Part shown: positions 6,550 to 15,907 of the stretch, one piece after another
How the letters are laid out: every line of letters starts with the position of its first letter
Numbering within the stretch: position 1 is the stretch's first letter
DNA from: Stenotrophomonas sp. 610A2
GTDB taxonomy: Bacteria; Pseudomonadota; Gammaproteobacteria; Xanthomonadales; Xanthomonadaceae
Direction: 5' to 3'
Assembly (NCBI RefSeq): GCF_030549615.1
Contig: NZ_CP130832.1
Coordinates: 2,728,001-2,792,000, forward strand
Length of the DNA: 64,000 bases
The notes under the pieces: generated by a model
Seen by the model: only the letters and a program-made list of their open reading frames with translations
What the model was told of the DNA's origin: nothing
Database searches by the model: none
Translations under genes and position numbers: made by a program

Positions 6550-7641
6550 ATGTCATCCCTGCCCGACTCCAGCTCGTCCAGCATTGCGGGTGATACGCAT
6601 GCCACGGAATTTCCGTGGCGTGCGGTGTGTGCGGGTTGGCTGCTGCTGACCTTGGTCACCTTGCCAGCGGTGCAGCTGACCGGACCCGCAGCCGGTAGTC
6701 TGGCTCCTGTCGAGCTGATGCGTTCCCTGCTGTTCCTGCTTGGCATCTACAGTCCATGGCTGCTGGCGACACCTGGCCTTTGGCAGCTTTGCGCGCGCTG
6801 GCCGCTGGGCATGGGCAGCGATGCCAAGACGACGAGCAAGCTGCTGGCCGCCGGAATCTGCATCATTCCTGCGCTGTCGCTGATTGGCTGGCTGTTTGGG
6901 TACTGCCTCTCACAACTGGCACTGCCACGCACGCTGCCCGACAACTGGCTGCATGCGGTTATCGCCACCAGTCTGTTCGCGCTGCCGACCTATGTCGCAG
7001 TCATCGGCATTGGCCAGGCAATGGTCTATATCCGCCGCTATCGCCGCCGTGGTGAGCTGCTGGCGCAGGCACGTGAACAAGCCTTGCGGGCTCGGCTGAA
7101 TCACCATTTCCTGTTCAACGCGCTCAACGCCATCGGCGCACTTGGCTACCGCGATGCCGAGCGCGCTGACGCTGCCTTGGCGCAGCTGGGCGAGTTGTTG
7201 CGCAACCTGCTGCAGAGCGAACCCTTCGTCGCCCTGCGTGAGGAAGTGGCGCAGGCAATGGCCTTCATTGAATTGCAGCGACTGCTGCAGCAACAGCCTG
7301 TGCAGGTGCAACTGCAGGCCAGCGCCGATGCTTGGGATGCGCGCGTGCCCAGCCTGCTACTGCAGCCATTGATTGAGAACGCCGTGCGCTTCGCCAGCAC
7401 CTCGGACACAGACGAGGCCACCATCAACCTGCAGTTCGAGTCGCACGATGATCTGCTTCACCTGCAGATCCGCAACCCGCTTGGCGATGCCGCGGCCGGC
7501 ATGGGTATCGGCCTGCAAGCCAGCCGCGAACGTCTGCAGGCGATCTATGGCGAGCGTGCCACGCTCCACGCACAACGCGATGGTGCGCACTTCCAGGTAA
7601 GCATCCAGCTACCACTTGCCAGCAGCGAGCAATCCGCGTGA
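6550..7641 (+). CDS. LytS/AlgZ-type sensor histidine kinase
   Basis: 363 residues. Four hydrophobic segments in the first ~165 residues (for example WLLLTLVTLPAVQL, LLFLLGIYSPWLLA, LLAAGICIIPALSLI, LHAVIATSLFALPTYVAVIG) make a membrane sensor. The His_kinase domain follows with LNHHFLFNALNAIGAL, the phosphorylated His being about residue 186, then the N-box LLLQPLIENAVRF and glycine box AGMGIGLQASRERL. ATG 6550 is preferred over a TTG at 6538. The stop overlaps the start of the response regulator by 4 nt (GTGA), so the pair is translationally coupled. The signal sensed is unknown. Confidence 0.88.
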   Translation: MSSLPDSSSSSIAGDTHATEFPWRAVCAGWLLLTLVTLPAVQLTGPAAGSLAPVELMRSLLFLLGIYSPWLLATPGLWQLCARWPLGMGSDAKTTSKLLAAGICIIPALSLIGWLFGYCLSQLALPRTLPDNWLHAVIATSLFALPTYVAVIGIGQAMVYIRRYRRRGELLAQAREQALRARLNHHFLFNALNAIGALGYRDAERADAALAQLGELLRNLLQSEPFVALREEVAQAMAFIELQRLLQQQPVQVQLQASADAWDARVPSLLLQPLIENAVRFASTSDTDEATINLQFESHDDLLHLQIRNPLGDAAAGMGIGLQASRERLQAIYGERATLHAQRDGAHFQVSIQLPLASSEQSA

Positions 7642-8345
7642 TCCGCACCCTGATGGTCGATGACGTGGCGCTGGCCCGCGACAAGCTGCGCCATCTTTTA
7701 GCTGCGCACCCGGATATCCATATAGTCGGCGAAGCACCCAGCATCGCCCTGGCCCGTTCGCTGCTGGCTACTAACCAGGTCGAGCTGTTGCTACTGGACA
7801 TCCAGCTGCCCGATGAAGATGGCCTGCAACTCGCACGCAGCCTGCCAGCACCCGCACCAGCAATCATCTTCACCACCGCCCACGCCGTGCATGCGCTGGC
7901 CTCCTACGAACTGGGCGCGGTCGACTACCTGCCCAAGCCACTGGATGCCAGCCGGCTCGCAGTGGCGCTGGAGCGCGTGCGGCGACACCTCGCACGCGAA
8001 GTGATCAACCCGATGGCGCCGCTGTGCATCCGCAATGGCAGCCGCACCGACTACGTGTCGCCGACCGACATCGACTACATCGACAGCGCCGGCCACTATG
8101 CCTGCCTGCATGTCGGCAAGCAGGTGCATCTGCTGCGCGAGAGCATCGGTCGCCTCGCCGAGCAGCTGGCGCCGGCCGGCTTCGTGCAGGTGCAGCGCGC
8201 GGTAATCGTCAATTGCGCACGCGTGCGCAGCCTCCTGCCGCGCCGCAATGGCGATGCGACGCTGGAACTGCTCGATGGCACCCAGCTGCCGCTGAGCCGG
8301 CTTCATCGCGAGGCATTTGAAGCGACGATGCATCAGCACAACTGA
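7638..8345 (+). CDS. LytTR-type response regulator
   Basis: 235 residues. Receiver domain at residues 1-115: acidic pair D8-D9 (MVDDVALAR), phospho-acceptor D54 (LLLLDIQLPDEDG), Thr in FTTAHAV, Lys in YLPKPLD. A LytTR DNA-binding domain follows (ICIRNGSRTDYVSPTDIDYIDSAGHYACLHV, then RAVIVNCARV). These regulators bind direct repeats upstream of target promoters, often for exopolysaccharide, bacteriocin or motility genes. The GTG start overlaps the kinase stop by 4 nt. AlgR and related LytTR regulators are the nearest well-known group, but I do not assign the gene name. Confidence 0.9.
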   Translation: MIRTLMVDDVALARDKLRHLLAAHPDIHIVGEAPSIALARSLLATNQVELLLLDIQLPDEDGLQLARSLPAPAPAIIFTTAHAVHALASYELGAVDYLPKPLDASRLAVALERVRRHLAREVINPMAPLCIRNGSRTDYVSPTDIDYIDSAGHYACLHVGKQVHLLRESIGRLAEQLAPAGFVQVQRAVIVNCARVRSLLPRRNGDATLELLDGTQLPLSRLHREAFEATMHQHN

Positions 8346-8459
8346 TCGCGCACGGTTCACGCCAAGCCCGGCACGGCCTGCGCCATTGGCAGCATCAACA
8401 TGTTCCGGCGCAGTGCCAGCAGCGGCAACATCGCAGGCCGCTCCTCGTTCACAACACCC

Positions 8460-9797
8460 ATGCTCAAACATCTATTGCTTCCGCTGCTGCTCAGCTGCAG
8501 CTCCCTGGCCCTTGCCGCTGAACTGCGCGTATACCCCGTGGACGGTCCAGCCGATCAATCGGTGCAGATCAGCGTTGCCGGCCTGCTACCAACTCAAGCT
8601 GTGAAACTGCAACTTTCCATGCAGGACAGCAGCGGTAATCGATGGCTGGCGCACGCAAACTACCGTGCCGATCACCAAGGCATTGCCGATACCGCCACTG
8701 CAGGCGCCGAGGCTGGCAGCTACGCGGGTGTCGATGCGACGGGGCTGTTCTGGTCGATGCGGCCAGAAGCTGGCAAAGGCCATCCCACACCACTGCCGAT
8801 GCGCAGCGATGCCGACGGCTTGCGTTATGCACCAGCAACGATGCAGCTGGAGGCTTTCGTTGATGGCGAACGGATCGGGCAACAGACTTTGCTGCGGCGG
8901 ATCAATGCAGCCGACGTCGTTGCCACACCATTGCAGGTGCAAGGCGTGGTGGGAAATCTCTATCACCCTGCAGGGGCATTGGATGATGGCCGCCGACACC
9001 CAGTCGTGATCACCCTCGGCGGCGCCGAAGGCGGCATCGACACCGCGAATCTATACGCCGCCTGGCTGGCATCCAACGGTTTCGTCGCAGTGGCCGTTGC
9101 CTATTACCGGATGCCGGGACTGCCCAAGGATCTGATCCGCGTCCCCATCGACCCGGTCAGCAGCACGGTCGACTGGCTGCGCACCCAGCCCTTTGCTGGC
9201 AAGGTCGGCGTGATGGGCGGTTCCTGGGGCGGCATCGTGGCGATGGCAGCCGCCGCACACGACCCGCGCCTGCAGGCGGCGGTGTCGTGGGTAGGCAGTC
9301 CCGCGCCGTTCCGCGGCATCCGCCGCGATGTGCAGCCGGCAGATTTCCGCGCGGTTGATGAGCCGGCGTTGAGCGTTGGCGGCCGCGATCTGCCGTTCCT
9401 GCCCTATGTGGAACAGCTCAACTGGAACCAGCCCGGTCCGCATGCTGCGGCGCTGGAGCGAGCAATGCTGCCAATCGAACGCATCAACGGCCCGCTACTG
9501 CTGGTCGCAGGTGGTGACGATCAGCTCGGGGTTTCCGGCGAGATGGCGGCATTGGCGATGCAACGCCTGAAGCGCCGCAGCGCGCCGCAAGCGGACGCCC
9601 TGCTGTATTACTCCGACGCGGGCCACCTGATCACCCCATTCCTGCAGCCCACTACCTTCCGCAGCGATACCGGTCCATACATCCCGGTTGGCGGCACTGC
9701 CGAAGGCTATGCCCGCGCCGACCGGGAAAGCGGCCCGGCAGTATTGGCCTTCCTGCGGCAGACGCTGGCCGAAGGGGACATCCGGCTGAACCGCTGA
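8460..9797 (+). CDS. Exported BAAT-like acyl-CoA thioesterase/hydrolase
   Basis: 445 residues with an N-terminal signal peptide (MLKHLLLPLLLSCSSLALAAE). An immunoglobulin-like N-terminal domain (VYPVDGPADQSVQISVAGLLP) of the acyl-CoA thioester hydrolase/BAAT type is followed by an alpha/beta-hydrolase C-terminal domain. Nucleophile motif G-G-S-W-G (VGVMGGSWGGIVAM) has Ser where bile-acid acyltransferases often have Cys. The acid-loop LLVAGGDDQLG and His in YSDAGHLITPF complete a triad. An exported enzyme of this family is unlikely to meet acyl-CoA, so the substrate may be another ester or amide. It follows the response-regulator gene by 114 nt and ends 7 nt from the convergent membrane-protein gene. 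Confidence 0.78.
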   Translation: MLKHLLLPLLLSCSSLALAAELRVYPVDGPADQSVQISVAGLLPTQAVKLQLSMQDSSGNRWLAHANYRADHQGIADTATAGAEAGSYAGVDATGLFWSMRPEAGKGHPTPLPMRSDADGLRYAPATMQLEAFVDGERIGQQTLLRRINAADVVATPLQVQGVVGNLYHPAGALDDGRRHPVVITLGGAEGGIDTANLYAAWLASNGFVAVAVAYYRMPGLPKDLIRVPIDPVSSTVDWLRTQPFAGKVGVMGGSWGGIVAMAAAAHDPRLQAAVSWVGSPAPFRGIRRDVQPADFRAVDEPALSVGGRDLPFLPYVEQLNWNQPGPHAAALERAMLPIERINGPLLLVAGGDDQLGVSGEMAALAMQRLKRRSAPQADALLYYSDAGHLITPFLQPTTFRSDTGPYIPVGGTAEGYARADRESGPAVLAFLRQTLAEGDIRLNR

Positions 9798-9804
9798 GCC
9801 TGCC

Positions 9805-10137
9805 TCAGGCCGCGCGAGCGCGCGGCGTTGCCCGGAATGCCGCGGCAACAATCGCCACGCTGGCTGCGACAAACAGCGCCAGCGCGGTGGTCTCGCCCAT
9901 GCCGCGATGGATCAGCAGCAGGTACACGCCGATGCAGGTCGCCAGCGCAAACATCGGCCAGGCAACACGGCGGAACACACGCCAGACCAGCACCGCGCTC
10001 AGCACCCAGCCACAGGCAAATGCCACCGGGTCCAAGGCAAGCGAGAACTCATAGACGTTGCAGATGACGAACCACGCAGTCCAGCCAAGCATCGCCAGCA
10101 GCAGCGCCAATCCAGCCAACACACGCATGGCGCGCAT
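9805..10137 (-). CDS. Small integral membrane protein, unknown
   Basis: 110 residues with about four hydrophobic segments (LAGLALLLAMLGWTAWFVI, PVAFACGWVLSAVLVW, WPMFALATCIGVYLLLI, ALALFVAASVAIVAAAF). Its ATG overlaps the stop of the thioesterase gene in a TGATG arrangement, so the two were probably translated together. A second ATG three codons in (10128) is also possible. No family or function is recognised. The disrupted upstream gene may reduce its translation. Confidence 0.7.
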   Translation of the reverse strand: MRAMRVLAGLALLLAMLGWTAWFVICNVYEFSLALDPVAFACGWVLSAVLVWRVFRRVAWPMFALATCIGVYLLLIHRGMGETTALALFVAASVAIVAAAFRATPRARAA

Positions 10138-10918
10138 CAGGCGAACACCGCCACGCTCTGGCGGCCGCGCATCACCACCCGGCCCTGCTCATCCCAGACC
10201 TGCATGTCCTGCGATGAATAACCATCGCGCGCATGCTGGCTGAAAGAGCGCAGCAGGAACCACTCACCCTGTGGCACAGGCTCAAGCAGCTCTACGTTCC
10301 AGGTGATCGAGCTGATCGGTGCTGGGGTGCTGAAACTGGTGAACGCTGCCGGCGGCATCGCATCGCCCATCGCAATCAGAGCCACGGCAGGATCTACTCC
10401 GCTGGCATCCCGATGGCGAATCCAAGTGAGCAACTCCGGAATCTCCGCAGCCGACACCGGCATCGCGCCACCGGCAGGACGCATCTGGAAGTTCCGGGTG
10501 AAGGCCGGCGCGAACGGCATCGCTGCCATATCGAAATCGCGGTACGCGGCAGGCCCCTTGGCCGGCAGCTCGCCGGCGAAATCATGCGCAACCGCGCTGT
10601 CACGGGCGCGCCCGAGTACCAGCGACAAGCGCGCTGCCAAGGCGTCGCGGAGTACACATCCACGCCAATATTCACCACCGACTTGCCCTCACGCAGCACC
10701 GCCGGCTCAAAGCGCAGCATGCCGGCGGCTGGACCTATGAAGGTCACCTGCATCGAGCGCAGCGGTGGCAGCGCTGCCGCGTGGCTCTGCATCGCTGCAG
10801 CCACGCCCAACGCACTGAGCACACCGCCATAAGCGGTGCGACCCTGGCGCCAACTGTCAGGGAGCAGCAGCCCTTGTTCACCATCGAAGGAAGACAGCAG
10901 CTCACTCAACGTCGGCAT
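10137..10918 (-). pseudogene. Acyl-CoA thioesterase (4HBT/TesB-like), split by a 1-bp frameshift
   Basis: Two frames together make one protein. The N-terminal part (MPTLSELLSSFDGEQGLLLP, WRQGRTAYGGVLSALGV, GKSVVNIGVDVYSA) is in one frame; the C-terminal part (LAARLSLVLGRARDS to RGRQSVAVFA) is in another. The break lies at about 10646/10647: the minus strand reads GCGACGCC where GCGGACGCC would give Y-S-A-D-A-L-A-A-R without interruption. Adding one base makes the whole 783 bp, exactly 261 codons including the stop. Both halves look otherwise intact, so this is either a recent mutation or a sequence error. The family hydrolyses acyl-CoA thioesters in the cytoplasm. Confidence 0.8.
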
Positions 10919-10952
10919 TCGGAACTCCGCGGATTAGGGGTGGATCAGGTGC

Positions 10953-11495
10953 TCAGTAAACCAGTGTAGCGGTCAACGGCAGGCCAGCAGGCCAGCGCTC
11001 ACGGCCACCAAGGCCATCCAGTTCGACCAGCACCGCGCCACCAAGGACGTGTGCCTCAAGCTGGGCAGCAAGTTGCAAGGCAGCAAGCAAGGTGCCGCCA
11101 GTAGCCAGTACGTCATCGACCAGCAGCACGCGCGCGCCCGGCGGGGTTGCGCCGACGCTGACTTCGATGCGATCGGTGCCGTATTCCAGCGCGTATTCCT
11201 GCTTCAGCGTTGCGCCCGGCAGCTTGCCCGGTTTGCGCACCGGTACGAAGCCCACGCCAAGCTCCAGCGCCAGCGCGGTGCCGAGGATGAAGCCGCGTGC
11301 CTCCACGCCCAGCACCGCATGCAGGCCGGCGTCACGCCACGGCTCGGCCATGGCCTGAACGGCGGCACGGAAGCAGGCGCCATCACCCAGCAGCGGGATG
11401 ATGTCCTTGAACAGGATGCCGGGCTTGGGGAAGTCGGCGATGTCGCGGATCGGGCGCGACCATTCGGGGTAGGCAGAGGAAGTCATATCGGTCAT
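10953..11495 (-). CDS. apt: Adenine phosphoribosyltransferase
   Basis: 180 residues from [20 protein letters not shown]. It makes AMP from adenine and PRPP in purine salvage. Visible features are the N-terminal [27 protein letters not shown], and the PRPP-binding loop [14 protein letters not shown] (about residues 123-136). A longer reading frame upstream overlaps selO and is disfavoured; an ATG at 11486 is a possible alternative. It begins 14 nt after the selO stop, so gst, selO and apt are probably one transcript. Confidence 0.93.
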   Translation of the reverse strand: MTDMTSSAYPEWSRPIRDIADFPKPGILFKDIIPLLGDGACFRAAVQAMAEPWRDAGLHAVLGVEARGFILGTALALELGVGFVPVRKPGKLPGATLKQEYALEYGTDRIEVSVGATPPGARVLLVDDVLATGGTLLAALQLAAQLEAHVLGGAVLVELDGLGGRERWPAGLPLTATLVY

Positions 11496-11509
11496 TCGTG
11501 GAGAGGTGC

Positions 11510-13072
11510 TCAGGAGCTGCACGACAGCATCGAGCAGCCGGCGCGGTTGCGCGCCCATTCCGGACGCTTGTCGGCAAAAGCCTCGCGCCCGGGTTGTTCG
11601 TCGTAAGGATGCCGCATCACGTCCAGCAAGTCCGTGATTCCGGCCATATCGCCTTGTTCGGCACGGTCGATGGCCTGCTGGGCCAGCCAGTTGCGCAGCA
11701 CGTACTTGGGGTTCGCAGCCTGCATGGCATCAAGGCGCTGTTGCGGCGGCTGCCCTGCGCCCTGGACCCGCGCGGCGTAGCGCTGCAGCCAGTCGGTCAG
11801 TGCCGGCAGCACCTGCTCGCGGGCAGCCGGCGAGTAGAAGGCCTGCTCCAGCGGGTCAATCTCCGGCGCGTCGATATCAATGGACGCCAAGGCGCGGAAC
11901 GCCAGCGTCATGTCCATCTCGCCTTCCTGCAGCAACCGCTGGAACTGCGCCATCAGCTCGGCGTCGCCGTCGCGGAATTCGCCCAGGCCGAGCTTGGCGA
12001 CCAGATGCGCACGCTCTTCGGCCTCATAGCGCGCGCGGAAGCCATCCAATCCGGCCTGCAAGGGTACAACCTCGGCAAACAGCGGCGACAACGCCTGCGC
12101 CAACCGCACCAGGTTCCAATACGCCACCTGCATCTGTGTACCGAAGCGATAGCGTCGGCCCTGCGCATCGGTGGTGTTCGGCGTCCAGTCCGGATCGTAG
12201 TCCTCGACCCAGCCATAAGGGCCGTAATCCAGGGTCAAACCAAGAATGGACATGTTGTCGGTATTCATCACGCCATGTACGAAGCCGACCCGCATCCACT
12301 GCGCCACCATCACTGCGGTACGCGTGCAGACCTGCGCAAACCAGTCGGCATACAGCGCCTCGCCATTGCCTTGCAGCTCGGGGTAATCACGGGCAATGCA
12401 GAAATCGACCAGTTGCCGCAGCAGCGCGACATCACCGCGCGCCGACGGCAGCTCGAATGTGCCGAAGCGGATGAACGACGGTGCGACCCGGCACACCACC
12501 GCACCGGGTTCGGCCTGCGGATGACCGTCGTAGAACATGTCGCGCATCACCGGCTCGCCCGTAGCAACCAGGCTCAATGCGCGAGTGGTGGGCACACCAA
12601 GATGATGCATGGCCTCGGAGCACAGGAACTCACGCAGCGAAGAACGCAGTACCGCGCGGCCATCGGCGCCGCGCGAGTACGGGGTTGGGCCAGCACCTTT
12701 GAGCTGCAGTTCCCAACGCTTGCCATTGGCCAGCAACTCACCCAAGGAGATGGCGCGGCCATCGCCAAGCTGCCCGGCCCAGTGACCGAACTGATGCCCG
12801 CCGTAATTGGCGGCCCACGGCTGCATGCCGGCGAACAAGGCATTGCCGCCGAAGACCTCGACGAATTCCGGGCTGGTGACCGTTGCCGCATCAAAACCAA
12901 GCAACGCAGCGACCTCGGCCGAGTACGCCAGCAGCTGCGGCGCAGCCACCGGCGTCGGCATTACTGTCGACCAGACGGCCCCCAGCACCTCGCGGCGACG
13001 CGCACCGGATTCGGGGTCACCCGGCAACTCGTGCTGGAAGCGGTTATCAAATTGCGGAAGCGTGTCGTTCAT
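11510..13072 (-). CDS. selO: SelO/YdiU pseudokinase, protein AMP transferase
   Basis: 520 residues from [19 protein letters not shown]. The SelO hallmarks are present: [59 protein letters not shown] and [14 protein letters not shown], which is the metal/ATP site with D and N. SelO has a kinase fold that binds ATP inverted and attaches AMP to Ser, Thr or Tyr of proteins, linked to redox stress. The C-terminus GCSMLSCSS has two cysteines five residues apart, the region that carries selenocysteine in eukaryotic homologues; here both are plain Cys. A 37-nt gap to gst upstream and 14 nt to apt downstream indicate an operon. Confidence 0.93.
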   Translation of the reverse strand: MNDTLPQFDNRFQHELPGDPESGARRREVLGAVWSTVMPTPVAAPQLLAYSAEVAALLGFDAATVTSPEFVEVFGGNALFAGMQPWAANYGGHQFGHWAGQLGDGRAISLGELLANGKRWELQLKGAGPTPYSRGADGRAVLRSSLREFLCSEAMHHLGVPTTRALSLVATGEPVMRDMFYDGHPQAEPGAVVCRVAPSFIRFGTFELPSARGDVALLRQLVDFCIARDYPELQGNGEALYADWFAQVCTRTAVMVAQWMRVGFVHGVMNTDNMSILGLTLDYGPYGWVEDYDPDWTPNTTDAQGRRYRFGTQMQVAYWNLVRLAQALSPLFAEVVPLQAGLDGFRARYEAEERAHLVAKLGLGEFRDGDAELMAQFQRLLQEGEMDMTLAFRALASIDIDAPEIDPLEQAFYSPAAREQVLPALTDWLQRYAARVQGAGQPPQQRLDAMQAANPKYVLRNWLAQQAIDRAEQGDMAGITDLLDVMRHPYDEQPGREAFADKRPEWARNRAGCSMLSCSS

Positions 13073-13109
13073 CAGCTGGAAATGGGGGCTGGCAGGCACC
13101 GCTGCAAGC

Positions 13110-13802
13110 TCAGCGTGCGCCGCCCACCTTGTCCAGCGCACCACCGCGCTGCTCGGCGCGCTGATAGGCAGGCCGCTCCGCAATACGTGCCAGGAAGGCC
13201 TGCAGCTTCGGGTAATCGGTCATTGGGCCGGCACGCAGCGCAGCCGCCTGGATGGGGAAGCTCATCTGGATGTCAGCTGCACTGAAGCGCTCGCCGGCAA
13301 ACCAGGTCGATTCGGCCAGCGTCTGTTCCATCCAGCCCAGGTGCAGGCGCAGCTGCGGGCTGATGAAGGTCTTCATCACTTTGTCGACGATGCTGTGGGC
13401 GATCGGCTTGGCGAAAAACGGCAGCGGTGCCTTGCGCACCTTGGCAAACACCAGGCTCATCAGCAGCGGCGGCATCGCCGAACCTTCGGCGTAGTGCATC
13501 CAATAGTGATAGTGCAGGCGCTCCGGCGCTTCTACCGGCAGCGGCTGCGGCGACAGCTTGCGCTCCGGGTCGTAGCGGTCGGCCAGGTATTCGAGGATGG
13601 CCCCGGATTCAGCCAGGATCAGCGTCCCGTCCTGCAGAACCGGCGACTTGCCGAGCGGATGCACCTTGCGCAGTTCCGCTGGCGCCAGCCAGGTCTTTGG
13701 GTCGCGCTTGTAGCTGACCACTTCGTAGGCCAAGCCGAGCTCTTCCAACATCCACAGCACGCGCTGCGAGCGCGATTGTTCCAGATGGTGCACGGTGATC
13801 AT
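13110..13802 (-). CDS. Glutathione S-transferase family protein
   Basis: 230 residues. The N-terminal thioredoxin fold runs from [24 protein letters not shown] through [14 protein letters not shown], with the cis-Pro in SPVL and the glutathione-binding ES in [11 protein letters not shown]. The all-helical C-terminal domain ends with [12 protein letters not shown], the conserved N-capping box region. It conjugates or reduces substrates with glutathione in the cytoplasm; the exact substrate is unknown. It heads a likely gst-selO-apt transcript. A glutathione enzyme next to the redox-linked SelO fits a shared oxidative-stress role (inference). Confidence 0.9.
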   Translation of the reverse strand: MITVHHLEQSRSQRVLWMLEELGLAYEVVSYKRDPKTWLAPAELRKVHPLGKSPVLQDGTLILAESGAILEYLADRYDPERKLSPQPLPVEAPERLHYHYWMHYAEGSAMPPLLMSLVFAKVRKAPLPFFAKPIAHSIVDKVMKTFISPQLRLHLGWMEQTLAESTWFAGERFSAADIQMSFPIQAAALRAGPMTDYPKLQAFLARIAERPAYQRAEQRGGALDKVGGAR

Positions 13803-13902
13803 CGCTGGCTCCAGCTCAATTCAATCGAAATCGAAGCTGCATCCTAACCAGCGCCGGCAGAACGCAGCGTCAGTGCGAGACGAAACCCGATGGGAAAGCA
13901 CA

Positions 13903-13936
13903 AATAAAAACGCCGGAAGCTTTCGCTTCCGGCGTT
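13903..13936 (-). terminator. Terminator of the cold-shock gene
   Basis: Stem CGCCGGAAGC at 13911-13920 with its complement at 13925-13934 and a TTTC/GAAA tetraloop. On the minus strand it is followed by T5, pointing out of the csp gene. Confidence 0.85.
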
Positions 13937-13966
13937 CCAAGCAACCTTACGGTAGCAAGGGGTCGA

Positions 13967-14176
13967 TTAGACCGCCTGCACCTGGTCAGCCTGCATACCC
14001 TTCTGGCCCTGCACGGCGACGAAAGTCACCTTCTGGCCTTCCTGCAGCGACTTGAAGCCGTTGCCCTGGATGGCGCGGAAATGCACGAACAGGTCCGGGC
14101 CGCTTTCCGGGGTGATGAAGCCGAAGCCCTTAGCGTCGTTGAACCACTTGACAGTGCCGGTCTGACGATCAGACAT
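13967..14176 (-). CDS. Cold-shock domain protein (CspA family)
   Basis: 69 residues forming one OB-fold cold-shock domain. RNP1 is KGFGFITPE and RNP2 is DLFVHFRAI. It binds single-stranded RNA and DNA and melts RNA structure. Unlike E. coli CspA, RNP2 ends HFRAI rather than HFSAI, as in many Xanthomonadaceae copies. An AGGAG site lies 7 nt before ATG 14176, and a strong terminator follows. It is a single-gene unit. Confidence 0.93.
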   Translation of the reverse strand: MSDRQTGTVKWFNDAKGFGFITPESGPDLFVHFRAIQGNGFKSLQEGQKVTFVAVQGQKGMQADQVQAV

Positions 14177-14485
14177 GTACTAACTCCTGAAACATAAGTT
14201 GAAATAATCGCAGCCACCGGAGATCGGGGCCGAGACTGAGTTGCAGGCGTTGGTAAAGCGGATCGATGAGCCGATCAAGAAGATCAACTGCATCAGGCCA
14301 CGATTCACGGTGACCCTTGCAAGCACAGTGGGATGGACAATACGCCGCTTTGTTCCAAAAAGCGATAATTACCGTATTCAGAAACCCATTTTGATTCAGT
14401 TCGTCCATTAAGTGGCTGAAATTAGTCAATTTTCTGACGATAGCCCGGAACCAGCAAAGTCCGAAAATCCAATAGACTGCGCGGC
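14177..14485. other. 309-bp divergent intergenic region between csp and yaiI
   Basis: It is AT-richer than its neighbours. It should contain the csp promoter with a long 5' leader, as usual for cold-shock genes, and the yaiI promoter. I could not fix either promoter. An 86-residue open frame on the minus strand lacks any protein-like signature and is not annotated. Confidence 0.5.
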
Positions 14486-14971
14486 ATGAGCCCTGAAGAC
14501 GCCGTTTCCGCCACCCGTTCGCCCACCCAGATCTGGGTCGATGCCGATGCCTGCCCCGTTGTGATCAAGGAAATCCTGTTCCGCGCCGCCGAACGGGCCA
14601 AGGTCGAGACCGTGCTGGTCGCCAACCAATGGTTGCGTACCCCGCCCTCGCGCTTCATCCGTGCCATGCAGGTGCCCGGCGGCCCGGATGTTGCCGACGA
14701 TGCCATCGCCGAACGGGTCAATCCCGGCGATCTGGTGGTCACCCAGGACATTCCCCTGGCAGCACGCGTGCTGGAAAAGAAAGCCATCGCGCTGAATCCG
14801 CGTGGTGAGCTCTACACCACCAACACCATTGCCGAGCGCTTGTCCGTGCGCAATTTCATGGAAGAACTACGCGGGGCTGGCATCCAGACCGGCGGCCCAG
14901 CCACCTTGCACGCGCGTGATCGCCAGGCTTTTGCCGCGCAGCTCGACCGCTGGCTGGCGCAGCGGCGCTGA
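14486..14971 (+). CDS. YaiI/YqxD family protein (DUF188, PIN-like)
   Basis: 161 residues. The DUF188 pattern is clear: [22 protein letters not shown] near residue 16, [36 protein letters not shown], then [17 protein letters not shown]. The family has a PIN-like fold and is thought to be a nuclease, but its substrate is not established. It is cytoplasmic with full family length. It converges on the pseudouridine synthase gene with only 3 nt between the stop codons, so there is no room for separate terminators. Confidence 0.88.
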   Translation: MSPEDAVSATRSPTQIWVDADACPVVIKEILFRAAERAKVETVLVANQWLRTPPSRFIRAMQVPGGPDVADDAIAERVNPGDLVVTQDIPLAARVLEKKAIALNPRGELYTTNTIAERLSVRNFMEELRGAGIQTGGPATLHARDRQAFAAQLDRWLAQRR

Positions 14972-14974
14972 AAC

Positions 14975-15844
14975 TCACAGAAGCTCACGCCCACTACGGA
15001 ACGCCCGCTGCCGTCCGTCGAGCGGATCGACGAAGCTCAGATGCCGTGCCAGCAGTTGCAGCGGCTGGCTGTAGTCATCAGCCGCGCGCTCGAGCACCTG
15101 CGGGTAGAAATCGTCACCGATGATAGCCGCGCCCAGCGCCGCCATATGCACGCGCAACTGATGCTTGCGCCCACTCACGGGCTCCAGCGCATAGCACCAG
15201 ATATCACCACGCCGCTCGATGACATCCACCCGGCTCAAGGCATTGGCCTCGCCCGCCAGCTCGGCCATGCGGAAGAAAGGCTCGCCGCGGCCGATGCGAC
15301 TGTTCCGCTCTAGCGGGAACTGCAGCGCCGGCAAGGCCGGAGCAAGGGCTTCATAGCCCTTGTCGATGCGGCGCTCGGCGAACAACCGCTGGTACAAAGC
15401 TCGTGTGTCCGGGTTACAGGAGAACAGGACCAGTCCGGCGGTGCCGCGATCAATCCGGTGCAGCGGCACCAGCTCGCGATTGCCGGTGCTGGCGATCAGC
15501 CGCGCAAGCAAGGTCTGTCGTACGAAGCGCCCGGCCGGGGTGACTGGCAGGAAGTGGGGCTTGTCGGCCACCAGCAGGTGCGCATCCTGGTACAGGATCT
15601 GCTCGGCGAAAGGTACTTCCGGCTCGTCGGCAACCTCGCGGAAGTACTGGATCTCCAACCCCGCCCGCCACGGCTGCGTCGGCAGCAACGGCTGGCCGTC
15701 ACTGCCCTGCACCCTGCCCCGCGCAAACCGGTCCTGCCATTGCACCTGGCCTATCGCCGGAAACCGCGCGCACAAACCTTCCAGCAGGCTGGTCCACGGG
15801 CCTGGCGCAAGTTGCAGGCGGCTGGGCAGATCATGATCAGGCAC
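14975..15844 (-). CDS. RluA-family pseudouridine synthase
   Basis: 289 residues. The catalytic motif is HRIDRGTAGLVLF (the Asp attacks uridine), preceded by LLVADKPHFLPVTPAG and followed by VSGRKHQLRVHMAALG. Instead of an S4 domain, the N-terminus carries QVQWQDRFARGRVQGSDG, a reduced form. It converts uridine to pseudouridine in rRNA or tRNA. The particular site cannot be told from the motif; this subtype is often annotated only as an RluA-like synthase. Start ATG 15844. Confidence 0.87.
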   Translation of the reverse strand: MPDHDLPSRLQLAPGPWTSLLEGLCARFPAIGQVQWQDRFARGRVQGSDGQPLLPTQPWRAGLEIQYFREVADEPEVPFAEQILYQDAHLLVADKPHFLPVTPAGRFVRQTLLARLIASTGNRELVPLHRIDRGTAGLVLFSCNPDTRALYQRLFAERRIDKGYEALAPALPALQFPLERNSRIGRGEPFFRMAELAGEANALSRVDVIERRGDIWCYALEPVSGRKHQLRVHMAALGAAIIGDDFYPQVLERAADDYSQPLQLLARHLSFVDPLDGRQRAFRSGRELL

Positions 15845-15907
15845 GTCGGGGCGGGTCCGTTGCAGGGCAAGGCATTATGATGGGCGGTCTTTGTACCCGG
15901 TATTCCC

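Noticed and set aside
14169..14429. An 86-residue frame upstream of the cold-shock gene
   Set aside because: It occupies the expected promoter and leader region of csp, has no ribosome site and no recognisable pattern.
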